A stretch of DNA of 64,000 nt from assembly GCA_951804985.1 (NCBI GenBank), contig OX638133.1:7522501-7586500 (forward strand). Reading direction: 5' to 3'. A program made the translations under genes and the position numbers. Source of the DNA: Dryomyza anilis (lineage: Eukaryota; Arthropoda; Insecta; Diptera; Dryomyzidae). A model generated the notes under the pieces. The model made no database searches, was not told the origin of the DNA, and saw nothing but the letters and a program-made list of their open reading frames with translations. Shown here one piece after another: positions 32,441 to 42,660 of the stretch. Numbering within the stretch: position 1 is the stretch's first letter; each line of letters opens with the position of its first letter.

Positions 32441-33600
32441 CTAGCGTCGTCTAATGGCAACGGAAGCCCGTGAAAATCCACTGGAGGCTCATTAAAAGAA
32501 CGGAAGCAAAGCGGACAAAAAGAAAAAAAGAAACAACGAACGAACAGCGAACAAGTGCTTTAGAAGCAGCAGCAGCAACATAAAATTTTTTTCAACTTTT
32601 AGTTGGTTTAGTTCGCAGAATAGAATAAAAGTAAAAAAAAAAACTAAAATAAAATAAGATGTTAAAAAGTAGTAGCAACAACAGTTGTTTTCAAACTGTA
32701 AACTTCTGCATTTTGCAGCCAACAACTGCTGCTGTTTCTGCTCTTCATATTGTTGCTCTTGCAGTTGTATTTGTTGTTGTTGCTGCTTGCACCGGAACAA
32801 CAGCAACCGGAAGTTCTGCAAGTGCCAACAACAAGGTGGCCCTCTGTGTTTTTCGCGCGCGTTGTCCGTAGTTTTTGCGAAACGGCTGCTTTTGCTGCTT
32901 CGTCGAGCGCCACATAAAATTAAGAAAGTTTCTTAATTGAATATTTTGCGCTACCTTAGCGCATGGCGTATGTGCGTCAAAAAGTATGCAACGCAACGAA
33001 GAAGACAACCCAAAAAAAAAAGAAACTCAAAGCAACAACCAAAGGCACAGCGACAGACAACGAAAAGATGCAAAGAAAATGTTGTGAAATCTAAGAAAGA
33101 ACGGCTTAAAAATAAAGAAAACCACTTCATTTGCATTTTGCACAGGCTGTCGTCAGTCTGTACTGCTTCTGCTGCTGCTTCTTCTTTTTGCTACCGCTGT
33201 CACAAAATGCTGCCGCTTTGTTGTCTTTTCACAAAATTTTGCGGCACTACAAAGTTTGCAACGTGTTTTTTGTTGCATATAATTAGGGGTCGCTCTAACG
33301 TTAACCGTCTTCTCTAATGACGGTGTTGCCACATTGGTTAAATGTTGTTATTTTTGTTTTTGTTACTGTTGCCGTTTTCTCTTGTCTACATTTTGAGCTT
33401 TTGTACTTGTTTTAGCTAAGTTGCTGTTGAAACTTTTGATCGGTCTGTTCATACTACTGACTGCCTGTAAACTGACGGTGTAACATGTTAAGGTTTTGAT
33501 TATTTTGTTAAAAATGTATATTGTTTTTGTTGTTGTTGTTGAATACATATTTAAGTTTGTGGTTTTGTAACAGAAAAAACCTTTCAGGCATCGCTAAGTT
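32441..33600. other. Low-repeat block resembling a fly 5' leader or regulatory region
   Basis: This block is richer in GC, CAA and GCAGCAGC runs than its surroundings and carries none of the repeat families in the window. Many short overlapping frames (60 to 126 codons) exist on both strands, none with a domain. A consensus initiator TCAGTC sits at about 33153 (+). It could be a non-coding first exon or enhancer; evidence is circumstantial. Confidence 0.3.
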
Positions 33601-33873
33601 CAATTATTGCGAAATAGTGTTGGAAAAGTCTGATCATATTTTGGATTGGTAAAGTTGATTACACAGAAAAAAATGTACATCATATTGATGAATTCTTCAA
33701 ACCAAGATTCATTGTATTGAAGAAGCTTTCATAATAACGCCATCAATGTTATGAATGTTATCATAAATATGAAAAACGCTTGTTAACTGTCGAAAAAGTG
33801 TTCTTCAATATGATGGACTGTATGTGAAGAATACGTTTCATCATATTAATGAACCAAAATATAAAATACAACG

Positions 33874-34116
33874 TTGTAGAACGAAAAGTCACCAAATACA
33901 TTTTTATGAAAAACTTAAATTTCGAGTTTGTTGATTAATATTATAAAAAGTAATTGATGCATTTTTAAAGTTGAAATATCAATTGATAGATTTACATTTT
34001 CTTATCATGTGGTAAAAAAATGAGATCATCGATTAAATATTCACAGATACATACAGAATTTTGTAAATGAATATTTTGCATTTTGAAAGTGCTTTTGGTG
34101 ACTTTTCGTTCTACAA
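33874..34116. mobile_element. 243-bp inverted-repeat insert in family D
   Basis: It begins TTGTAGAACGAAAAGTCACC and ends with the exact inverse, GGTGACTTTTCGTTCTACAA; the inverted repeats extend to 23 bp. The uninterrupted host sequence is visible at about 15040. The direct flanks share only ACG, so target duplication is uncertain. Non-coding. Confidence 0.8.
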
Positions 34117-34468
34117 GGACGATATGTTTTTCATATTGAAGAACGCTGTTTATTAAACCAAATTTCTATCAAAATTTTTTTTTTCATTTTTTGCCGTACA
34201 TCTCATTTCTCAAATAGTTCTTGTATGTTATTTCTTATATAATGCTTGAATAATGCATAAATTAGTAAAATGTTTTATAATATTATATATTTTTATAATT
34301 TATATATTTTTTTAATTTTTTACTGTTATTTTTAAATAAAATTTTTACAAGACTTTTTTTTCAAATTTTTTTATAATCAATTTTTTTTTTTTTTGAAAAA
34401 ATTTTATGAATAAATTCATTAATATGACAATTCAAATTCATTGAATTGAATATTTTGTTCATATATAT

Positions 34469-35368
34469 TAGACATCTGCACAAGTCCATTTGAAACCCAC
34501 TTCAAGACATTCACTTCGTTTCAAAACATTTACTGTCGTCAACTCTATGCTTGAAAATCAAATGAATGTCTTGCTCACAACAACAAAGATCCAAGTACTG
34601 TCAAAACAAAACATAAGCAAAACTAAACTGAAGTGAAGAGGTCTATGATGATGTGCAATAAACATTCAAATACTGAAATGAACTGCTTATGACACCGAGT
34701 ACTTAGTGCATTTTTTATTTTTATTTTTTTATCATTCTTACTAGAGTAAGGAATAAGTAGGAATTTTCATTAATATTGAAATACAGAAAAAAACAAAAGG
34801 CATAAGAAAATCACATAATATTTTATATTAAGTTTTTTATTTATCGAAAAACATTTATTTCATTATTTAATTTTTTCATTATTTAATTAATTTTTTTTTT
34901 TTGGATATATTGCTTTTCGACCAAAGCGTTGTTTTTGTCGTACAAAATTTTTTTTTAACAATTTTTTTTTTTGTTTTTTTAATATTGTTTATTGTATTTT
35001 TTATTAACACATAAATACCAATAACAACATTACTACCGTCGAACGAGAGTCAGATTTGTTGTTGTTTTCAATGTTCGTCTTCTCACTCGTTACTCGTTGC
35101 GCTCACTCGCTGCACCTACTGTATTCGTTGCATGTTCAGCGACAGTGTTGTCGTTTGTTGTGTTTTTCAAAACATTGAATGTTTTGAATGGATTGATGTT
35201 TTGACAGTGCTTGACACCAATGAAACAAATACTGAAGTGAAGTGAAGTCGCTCAAAGAGACTTCACTATAATACTGTCGATTGTCATTTGTGAAATGAAT
35301 TCAAAACTGTAGAGTGCAGTAGTGCATATTTGCAGAGGAAACTTCAAAACCATTTGTGCAGATGTCTA
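34469..35368. mobile_element. hAT-type non-autonomous element (900 bp) with 8-bp duplication
   Basis: Ends TAGACATCTGCACAA and TTGTGCAGATGTCTA are perfect inverses. ATATATAT flanks both sides (34461-34468 and 35369-35376), the 8-bp duplication expected of hAT elements. Subterminal regions repeat GAAGTGAA and its inverse, plausible transposase-binding repeats. The centre (about 35030-35165) is less AT-rich and unique in the window. No transposase frame. Confidence 0.85.
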
Positions 35369-35500
35369 ATATATATAATGAATGCATTCATTAATATGTC
35401 ATTTTATGAACGGTGGTATCAATATGATAAATCGGGTAGTTGGTGAAAAAATTCATAATATTTATGAATATATTCATCATATTGAAGATTTTTTGCTGTG

Positions 35501-36969
35501 TATGATTAATTTTACTTACAACGTAAAATAATTGAAATGCTCAAAATTGTCCGTTAGAAGAATTTAAATACAAAAAACTTTTCCATTTTTTGATTAGAAT
35601 GGTTTGGAGTTATTGCACGTCCCTTTGTACAATCATAAATTCTACGTAGCAATTTTAATATAAGTATGATCCTTTGATATTCTGAAAAATAAGAAAAAAG
35701 AATTGTTAAATACTAATTGTTCCGAAATATTTTTTTTGTGGCAATGTTAACAAAAAAATACATATATATTCAACGTCAAAATTAACGTATGGTTCGAAAA
35801 CAAAATTTGACGTCCATCCACCTCCAAAAAGGGGTCAAAAACCATTTTTTGTCCAAAAAATGTTTCTTGCGGAAATTGATAATGGACATCATTAGATGTC
35901 TAATGGTACCTCTTGGTGTGGGATTTTTGACCTCTTTGAGGACCTGCACCATACTAAAAGGTATCATTAGGCATCTAATGATGTCCTCTATCGATTTCTG
36001 CAATAAAATAAAATCGGTCATAAATGGGGTTTCCGCCCCACTCACTCCAAATGATACCATTAACCTTCTAATGATGTTATCTATCGATTTAATAACAAAA
36101 AAATCTGGGTGATAAATGCGGTTGACCCCCTTTTGAGGGGCATGGTATACAGTCCAAGGGATACCTGAAATCCCTTATCCGAAATAAACATTTTTGGGTC
36201 TTACATGCGGTTTTTACCCTTTCTGGGGGTCATAGACCACTCCAGATAGTACCAGATAGTACCATTGTGGAGGTCATAGACCACTCCAAATGGTGTCATT
36301 CCATTGTTATTTATCGCACTTTCCGCATACTTTCGGGGAAATGGCATTTGGGGAGTGTCCTGCTACGAAATGCGATACGACTTTATCTCGTTTTTTATCT
36401 GATTTTAATTGTCCCTTTTTTGCTTTTAGAAAATTTTGTTCGTTTTTGCTTTAAGCATTTTTATATCCATTTTTTTACTCCAACAATATTTTTAAACCAC
36501 TTTTGATCTCAGGATATCATACAAATCCGTTCTAAAATGTAGTAACTTGTCTTGTATTGATTAACATTTCGTATAGTTAAATTTAGTTATTTTTTTTTTA
36601 GTTATGTATATTTTTTTTAGTTTGGTATATGTTTTGATTGTTTTGGTCCATGTTTTATTTTTTTTTTTTTTATTAATCTTTAATACCAACATTTTTTAAA
36701 AACGAACGAATTTTAATATACATAGTGATTTTAAGAAATCTGTTTTTTAGGAACTAAATGTTTTTGTAATGTTTTGCAATTTGTATTCTAAAAAATTACT
36801 GTAATAGGTCTAAAATTATGATTTTTTTTTCAAAAGGTGACATAATAATGAAACTTCTATATCAATAAAGTTTACATATTATGACTCAGTTTTAAATAAT
36901 TTAAAAAATTAAATACATATAGACCATTTAAAAAATACTAAGTCAGTGTGACAAAATTCGTTGCATATA
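35501..36969. repeat. Unclassified block with internal short repeats, then AT-rich DNA
   Basis: At 35790-36320 short motifs recur: TAATGATGTCCTCTATCGAT and TAATGATGTTATCTATCGAT, several ATTAGATGTCTAATG-like palindromes, and two copies of GGTCATAGACCACTCCA (36229 and 36269). The flanks to 36969 are AT-rich without features. A 107-codon frame (35789-36112) and its antisense are by-products. Confidence 0.5.
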
Positions 36970-37407
36970 CCCTAGTAGAGATTTGCCCGATGCGCCATCC
37001 GGAAATGATCGGGTTTTCGTTGGGTAAGCCCTATTAGAGAAAATATGATCATTGCCTTTGCATGCCCTTATCATGCTTACCATAGCAGGGTTTACATTAT
37101 CTAAACAGTCAATGTTCCCGATCATAGCTACATTATTTGTTCCTCATAACGAAATTAGTATCAGGCAATGATCGAGATTAATGAGAGAAACCCTATTATG
37201 CTCGGGCTCAGACAAGGCAATTGTCGGGTAAATATTAAAATGGGGAATTGCCCGATCAGTACATGATCATGGCCTGAGGTCAATACATGATGAGGACATT
37301 ATGGACACTGCGTTACAAGGACATTATGGGCCTCGTCATATCCCGATCACCTCAAATAATGACATGATCACTTCATGACCATGGCCCTACCAAAATTTCT
37401 ACTAGGG
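36970..37407. mobile_element. TA-target element with CCCTAGTAG ends (438 bp)
   Basis: The left end CCCTAGTAGAGATTTGCCCG and right end AAATTTCTACTAGGG are inverses (CCCTAGTAGAnATTT) and are flanked by TA (36968-36969 and 37408-37409). The interior has many GATCAT, GATCGGG and CATGATC motifs in both directions. A decayed relative lies at about 47660-47880. No coding sequence. Confidence 0.75.
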
Positions 37408-37409
37408 TA

Positions 37410-38020
37410 CTTTAGTAAAACTTTTTCTTTTACCTTATATGTTAAATACTTACTGTATACATATTAGCTTTAATTCGAAACATCAAAATTCTTGTGACTT
37501 TCCAAAATATAAAAACATTTCAACTTATTTATGGTGTCAATAAAATGTTATGGCCAACAGCAGTCTGTCAAATTAGGTTGGTAGACAAATCGTAAAAGGT
37601 AAAAAAAAATAACTCAACATTTTTGCATAAATTTTAAAAGAAAGTAATTAAGCGAAATTCTGTCAAGCGTTTGCAAATTACATGGCACGGAGATTAAATC
37701 TGAAAAAAGCGTTAATACAAAATTGTGCAACCTAATTAAAATTAATCGAGTGCCATAAATAACTTTGATACTTTATATTTTTGTAAAATGCGTTTCAAAA
37801 ATATTTAAATTTTTTAAAATTAAAATTAAAATAAATTTCTAAATACCAAAATGATTTATATTAAACATTTGTGTTATTTATTATTATTTTTTTTTTTACA
37901 ACAAAAATTTTTATATTTTATTTTTATTTTAGTAATTTTATTTATTATTTATCACATTACTTAATATAAATTAAAAATTTAAATAATTAATTAAATTAAA
38001 TTTGAAAATTTTAAAAGTTC
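37410..38020. other. AT-rich 3' flank of gene 2
   Basis: AT-rich sequence with the likely polyadenylation region of the minus-strand gene at its right edge. Otherwise nothing recognised. Confidence 0.4.
37925..37950 (-). terminator. Likely polyadenylation region of gene 2
   Basis: On the minus strand, overlapping AATAAATAAAAT hexamers occur about 80 bp after the TGA stop. They are the first AATAAA-type signals downstream. The very AT-rich context lowers certainty. Confidence 0.45.
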
Positions 38021-38023
38021 ATT

Positions 38024-38958
38024 TCACGACATTTCATTCGTCAGCAGTGAGATTTTATTCAGAAATCTGCCATTCACATTGCTTGGCATATAGTAGACCG
38101 GATATGCACCATCGGCAAAATTAACCGCAGCTCCCTTTTTGCTGCCCATTGCAATGGCGCCCTTGTCCAGATTGAAGTTTGGCACCATCTCCATCTTTTG
38201 GGGCACGAGCACATGTCGTGACTGCGCTATGGCTGGCAGAAACTGTTGGTAAGGATAACCGACCGCATTGGGTTGATATGGCACGATAATCGTCCTGATG
38301 GGTGAGTCCTTGTAGGGACGTGCATTGCTATGTGCAACAAATAGAAGCATTAGCAGCACTAGTGCTGACAGTGTAATGGATTTATGGCACTGAAATTATG
38401 AAGATTTTTGTTAGTTAAGTATTTAAAAAATATATGCAGGAGAAGGGTTTTTACACACAGAGTAGAGATTTGTAGCGCCAACCAACTCTTTGCTCAACCA
38501 ACTTATTCGGTTCTCTCAATCTCTTAATTGGTTATTATTGTCATTGGTTTCAGTAGTTTGTACTGAAACCAATTTCGAACTATTTTAGAACAATTTAGTA
38601 CAGAGTTAGAACCATTAGGAGTGTGTATAGACTAATATGACAGTTACACCATCAAATTTTTAAACCATTCGATTTAACGTAATGAAGTTAGTTGGTACAA
38701 CTAACTTTTTCATTCTTCCAATCTCATGCCAAAAGAGGATTTTTCTGTGTGTACGTTGGAAATATTTTTGTAATTAAATATTTTTGGTTTGTATAGAATT
38801 TTTATACCCTACACTAAGAGTGAAAGGGTATATTCAGTTTGGTACGCCGTTTGTAACACCCAGAAGGAAGCATCTCCGGTATGGAAAAGTATATATATTC
38901 TTGATCAGCATGACCTCCTGAGTCGATTTAGCGATGTCCGTCTGTCCGTCTGTCTGTC

Positions 38959-38993
<35 letters not shown>

Positions 38994-40753
38994 CTGTCCG
39001 TCTGTCTGTTGAAATCCCTAAGACTTTTAAAATAGAAGAGCTAGATAAATGAAACTTATAACTTAGACTACAAATATACCTACGCTGTATGTGCGAAAAA
39101 ATTGGCGAGATCGGTCCATTGTGACCTATGATCCGACCACTTATGTTCAAATACCTCATATAAAATGTACATATAAAGATCAATTTTTATGTATACGTGC
39201 TTAGGTAAACTTTTTTGGTCAAATATATATTGATATCATGCTCAAATACATTATAATAATGTTTTCCGGCAAAAAGACTTGTGGTTCACAAAAAAAAAAA
39301 TCGAAATTCGGTACACCTACACATTTGTAAATATGGGTATCAAATGAATGGAAATTCTTCAGCGATTGAATGTTTGTAGTTATTTTCAGGATTCGTATAC
39401 CCTGGTGACCTATATATCACTTTGAATGGTAACCACACATATGTGTAGGGTATTTATAGTCGGCTTAGACCGACTATAATTTTGCTAATCCTAACTATCA
39501 GAATTACACCTACTTTAAAATTTCCCATGTGATCTAACCTTCCCAACTGGTTTTTAATTGTTTCTGTTATTTTTAAATACAAGTTTTACAACACATTTTT
39601 TTCTAAATTTTTTTTAAATTCATCAATATGACGATTTAATTTCATTGTATTGAATATTTCGTTCTTCACTATGATGTTCGATAGTACGATTAATTTCATT
39701 TATATAATTCATCAATATGTCATTTAATGAACGGTGGTATCAATATGATAAATATGGTAGTTGGTGAAAATATTCGTAATTTTTATGAATAAATTCATCA
39801 CATTCATGATTTTTTTTTCTGTGGACAAAAGCAATAAATTGATTTTAAAACATTACTAATGCTAATTACTTAGGCCGTGCTCCCACTCAAAATGGTGGAC
39901 CTACAGTTTAATGCACATCCGAACGGCTTTCTTACTCTCGTAAGTTTACCATTCACAGCAGAGCGGTGGAGCGGTATAGAAAAATGATTTCTTTAGTCCC
40001 AGCGCAGGTTTGAATATATTTTGCATTGTTTTAAGTTCAACACAGAATATTAATTTGAGACACATGCCAAAAGAGGATGTTTTTGTGTGAAAAACATTTG
40101 TAAGGACTTTTGTGTTTAGTTAAATATTTAGGATGTTTTCTTTTTATATTATAAAGTTTTAGTAGCTTTTGGTGTGTGAATATGCTAATAATTCAAGCGC
40201 CAACCGAAAAGTGGCAGTGACGTCAACCAATTTTGCAAACATTTTTTTTTAACCGATTTAAGTTGGTTGTTACAACCAACTTTTCCGTTCTTTCAACCTC
40301 ATGCCAAGCGCGTATTCTTCTCTGTATATTATTGAGCTCATCGATTCGAAGTTGTTAAATTTTTAACGATTTTTATTATAACTAGTGTTTGAAAGTGTTA
40401 TTGGTGTGTTTTACTTATAAGATATATCTTCATTTTTATGCACTTATAAAATTTTTGAAAAGTAATTGTCATTGATTTATTATTTCTTTATTTTTTTATG
40501 ATCTTCTAAAAACTTCTCAATTCATAGTTTTCAATTTTTTATTCTAAAATTTATTCATTTTATTTTTAGTATTAATCACACTGAAATTAAAAGCGTTACG
40601 TTTCAAGTCATTAGGTTTAACACCAATTCGAAAAACCACTTTTCACTATTTAAATTATTTTCTCTTAAGTATGTCACACAGAATGACATTTAATTTGTAT
40701 CCATCAAATTGTCATGCATCGTACAACATATCATTTATCATTACCAGCAACAT
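38024..40753 (-). CDS. Small secreted protein with GAYPVYY-x5-NGRF motif (paralogue 1)
   Basis: Exon 2 is 40-style simple: 38389 down to 38024, opened by a TTTCAG acceptor and read in phase 0 as CHKSITLSALVLLMLLFVAH, a hydrophobic signal-peptide core ending near SNA. The proposed exon 1 is ATG TTG CTG (40753-40745) before GTAATG. It is the first ATG after a TATA/initiator promoter and gives an intact 124-residue protein MLLCHKSITLS.... The mature part is short, basic and proline-containing, with GAYPVYY (about 97-103), five residues, then NGRF (109-112). The same motif with the same spacing occurs in the gene at 55340-56163, making the two paralogues. The 2.36-kb intron is packed with repeats. 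The donor is imperfect at +5, so exon 1 needs a transcript. Function unknown; secretion is inferred. Confidence 0.65.
38454..38751. mobile_element. Family-F TA-target inverted-repeat element (298 bp)
   Basis: Left end CACACAGAGTAGAGATTTGT, right end GAGGATTTTTCTGTGTG, flanked by TA at 38452-38453 and 38752-38753. It holds a perfect hairpin GGTTTCAGTA..TACTGAAACC and GTTGGTACAACTAAC near the right end. It lies in the intron of gene 2. Related copies are frequent from 45 to 60 kb. Confidence 0.7.
38801..39556 (+). mobile_element. Dispersed repeat family A, full length
   Basis: Complete series from TTTATACCCTACACTAAGAG to the tail TTCCCAACTGG, including an expanded GTCT/GTCC microsatellite at 38937-39008, GGCGAGATCGGTCCATTGTG, TCGAAATTCGGTACACC and hairpin TATAGTCGGC..GACCGACTATA. 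Nested in the intron of gene 2, antisense to it. Confidence 0.9.
38937..39008. repeat. (GTCT)n/(GTCC)n microsatellite
   Basis: About 18 tetranucleotide units with interspersed GTCC variants, expanded relative to the shorter runs in the family-A copies at 20820 and 51280. Confidence 0.9.
39597..39828 (+). mobile_element. Family-D right-end fragment
   Basis: AATTCATCAATATGACG, then TGAACGGTGGTATCAATATG, GGTAGTTGGTGAAAATATTC and GATTTTTTTTTCTGTGG match the right end of the 33662-35500 copy. The left part is missing. Confidence 0.65.
39870..40013 (-). mobile_element. SINE fragment, head truncated
   Basis: TTAGGCCGTGCTCCCACTC, GTGGACCTACAGTTTAATGC, CGAACGGC and GCGGTATAGAAAAATG follow the order of the minus-strand SINE at 23968-24285. 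The copy stops at CCAGCGCAGGTTTGAA, within the B-box region, so the A box is lost. Confidence 0.65.
40063..40330. mobile_element. Family-F fragment
   Basis: ATGCCAAAAGAGGATGTTTTTGTGTG-type sequence at 40066-40092 and AGTTGGTTGTTACAACCAAC to CATGCCAAGCGCG at 40260-40312 are family-F end blocks in both orientations. Boundaries unclear. Confidence 0.45.
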
Positions 40754-40906
40754 TTCAGATGAAGTTAATTATATCCTGCGGCTTGAAATTGGATGATGCT
40801 GCTGCTGCGGTGTTGAATTTTATTTCAAGTTCGTGTGTTTTACTTAATTTTTGAAAATTAGTATTTTTCGTAAAAACGTTTAACGCGCTCGACGCGGCAA
40901 CGCTTA

Positions 40907-40940
40907 ACTAAAGACAACGAATTGTTTGTAAAGCTTTATA
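40907..40940 (-). promoter_or_regulatory. Putative core promoter of gene 2
   Basis: On the minus strand TATAAAG (40940-40934) is followed by an initiator-like TTTAGTT with its A at 40909, 31 bp downstream. The 156-nt leader to 40754 contains no ATG, so the first AUG is the proposed start at 40753. Confidence 0.5.
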
Positions 40941-41504
40941 TCAACTTTGTACTATGCAACAAATGTACAATAAAAAAAAAATCAACAACAGCAAAAATAT
41001 ATAAAAATGACTAAAATCAAATTTGAAAAGCAAAAAAAAAATCATTTAAATTAAGTGTTTAATTCTTCTTCAGCTTCAAAGTGATGATCGCAGCGGTAAC
41101 AAATGTTAGACAGATGATTGAGCAACAACAACAATATCGAAAAGACAATAAAAAATAGCATATAATACAAAAATAAAAAACAAGTAAACAAAAAAAAATT
41201 AAATAAAAATATAATAAAAATTGTAAAAAAATCGGTGCGCGATATTTAAATTGTGCAAAAACTTTTAGATGAATGGTGCTGATAGTGATAAATGATGATC
41301 ATGGCAATGTCATAGTTGCTCATCATGATTACGAGGATGTTGACTCAACTCTGTTGAGTAAGACATTGAGATTGATTGATATCAGGAGGATTAAATGCGA
41401 AAACATTATTTAAATGATAGTGACAGTATTGAGCAAACATATATGTAATTGGACGTAACAATTAGCAATCTTTTTGAAATAAACAGAAAGGGGATATTGT
41501 ATAT
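40941..41504. other. Upstream flank of gene 2
   Basis: AT-rich sequence with poly-A runs; 41260-41400 is less AT-rich (ATGATGATCATGGCAATGTC). It may include regulatory DNA for gene 2. No specific site can be supported. Confidence 0.35.
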
Positions 41505-42167
41505 GGGCCATTCCACACCAAATCGTTCACTACTTCCAGAGATACGGTGGTTCAAATTTACATAAAATGGGCCAAAAATCACTTTTAAATGGTTGTTCAT
41601 ATTTCAATATTTCTTAAAGTAGAAATACCAGAAATACCAGAAACTTATAAAAAAAAAATTTTTTTTTTCAATACAAAAAATAAATAAAAATTTAGAAAAT
41701 TATTTTTTTTAAATATGATGCCATCAAAATACCATCTTTAAATTTTGCATGCACATATATAATAAATTGACGAAAACTTAGGATTTTTTTAGAATTTTAA
41801 AAAGGGTCCTTTTTAAGGACTTCTATTTTGAAGTGCAAGGATAATAACCACGGGACACATGATCACGTTTAGTAGGTACAGCTTAATTTTTCTGAAATCT
41901 TGTTCTATTAGGATTAAAACGAGCCATCTAGCATTTCTAGTTTAAGAGATATTTAAATATATACAACCATACAAAAGTGATTTTAGGCCAATTTTTTGTA
42001 ACTTTGAGCCACTATATCTCTGGAAGTAGTGGGCAAAAAAAAAAATAAAAAAAAAATTGGCCAGTACATATCTGGATACCCTTTATCAGTTGCCCAAATT
42101 TTATTGAAATCGAAAAGGTAAAATCTCAAATTTGACTTTTTTTGGTCGATTTGGTGTGGAATGGCCC
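41505..42167. mobile_element. GGGCCATTCC inverted-repeat element, complete (663 bp)
   Basis: Left GGGCCATTCCACACCAAATC and right GATTTGGTGTGGAATGGCCC are perfect inverses of 20 bp or more, flanked by TATAT sequences on both sides. A second inner inverted pair CTACTTCCAGAGATA and TATCTCTGGAAGTAGT lies inside. Fragments of the family occur at 6951-7081 and 31977-32120. Non-coding. Confidence 0.8.
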
Positions 42168-42182
42168 ATATATCGTCACTAT

Positions 42183-42660
42183 CATGCCAAAAGGGCGAAT
42201 GTGTAATTTTTGATATTTGAGTTTTTTACAGTTTTGAATGTAGTTTTTCCTCAAGTATACTGTGCAAAAATCGTGTGTGGTTTTGTTGGATATTTCTAGC
42301 TACAAAAGACAAAACCAAAAGGGCCAATTCGAAAAAATGTAAATTTTGTTATGTCAAAAGGGCGAATCTTTTCGTTTTTTTGCCATAACTTTTAATTGGT
42401 ATACGATAATATAGTAATGTAAAGGCATTAATTGTTTGTTTTCAAAGCACCTATCAATTGACATCATTAATTTAAAATGATTTTTTTGAATTTTTATTAC
42501 TTGCAAGAAAAATATTTGCAAATTATTTTTAAGTAATGATGCCAATTGATAGGTGCTGATGTAATGATGCCAATCAATAGGTGTTTTAAAATAAACAATT
42601 AATGCCTTTACACCACTATTTTATCTGGCAGCAATAAAGAGTTTTGATGGGTTAACTTGA
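42183..42660. mobile_element. Family-C element, right end lost
   Basis: Starts CATGCCAAAAGGGCGAAT. GATGCCAATTGATAGGTGC and its inverse CACCTATCAATTGACATC form the internal hairpin seen at 29796-30390. A second GTCAAAAGGGCGAATC occurs internally at 42353. The right terminal repeat is not found. Confidence 0.6.

Larger units (their letters stand above)
33662..35500 (+). mobile_element. Family-D element enlarged by two nested elements
   Basis: The left end CACAGAAAAAAATGTACATC and right end GAAGATTTTTTGCTGTG are inverses at the tips (CACAGnAAAAAAT), each bordered by TA (33660-33661 and 35501-35502). The intact relative at 27401-28038 is about 640 bp. This copy is longer because of inserts at 33874-34116 and 34469-35368. 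Non-coding. Confidence 0.75.

Noticed and set aside
35782..36112. Overlapping sense and antisense ORFs of 107 and 92 codons
   Set aside because: They fall in the short-repeat block and have similar openness on both strands, with no recognisable domain.
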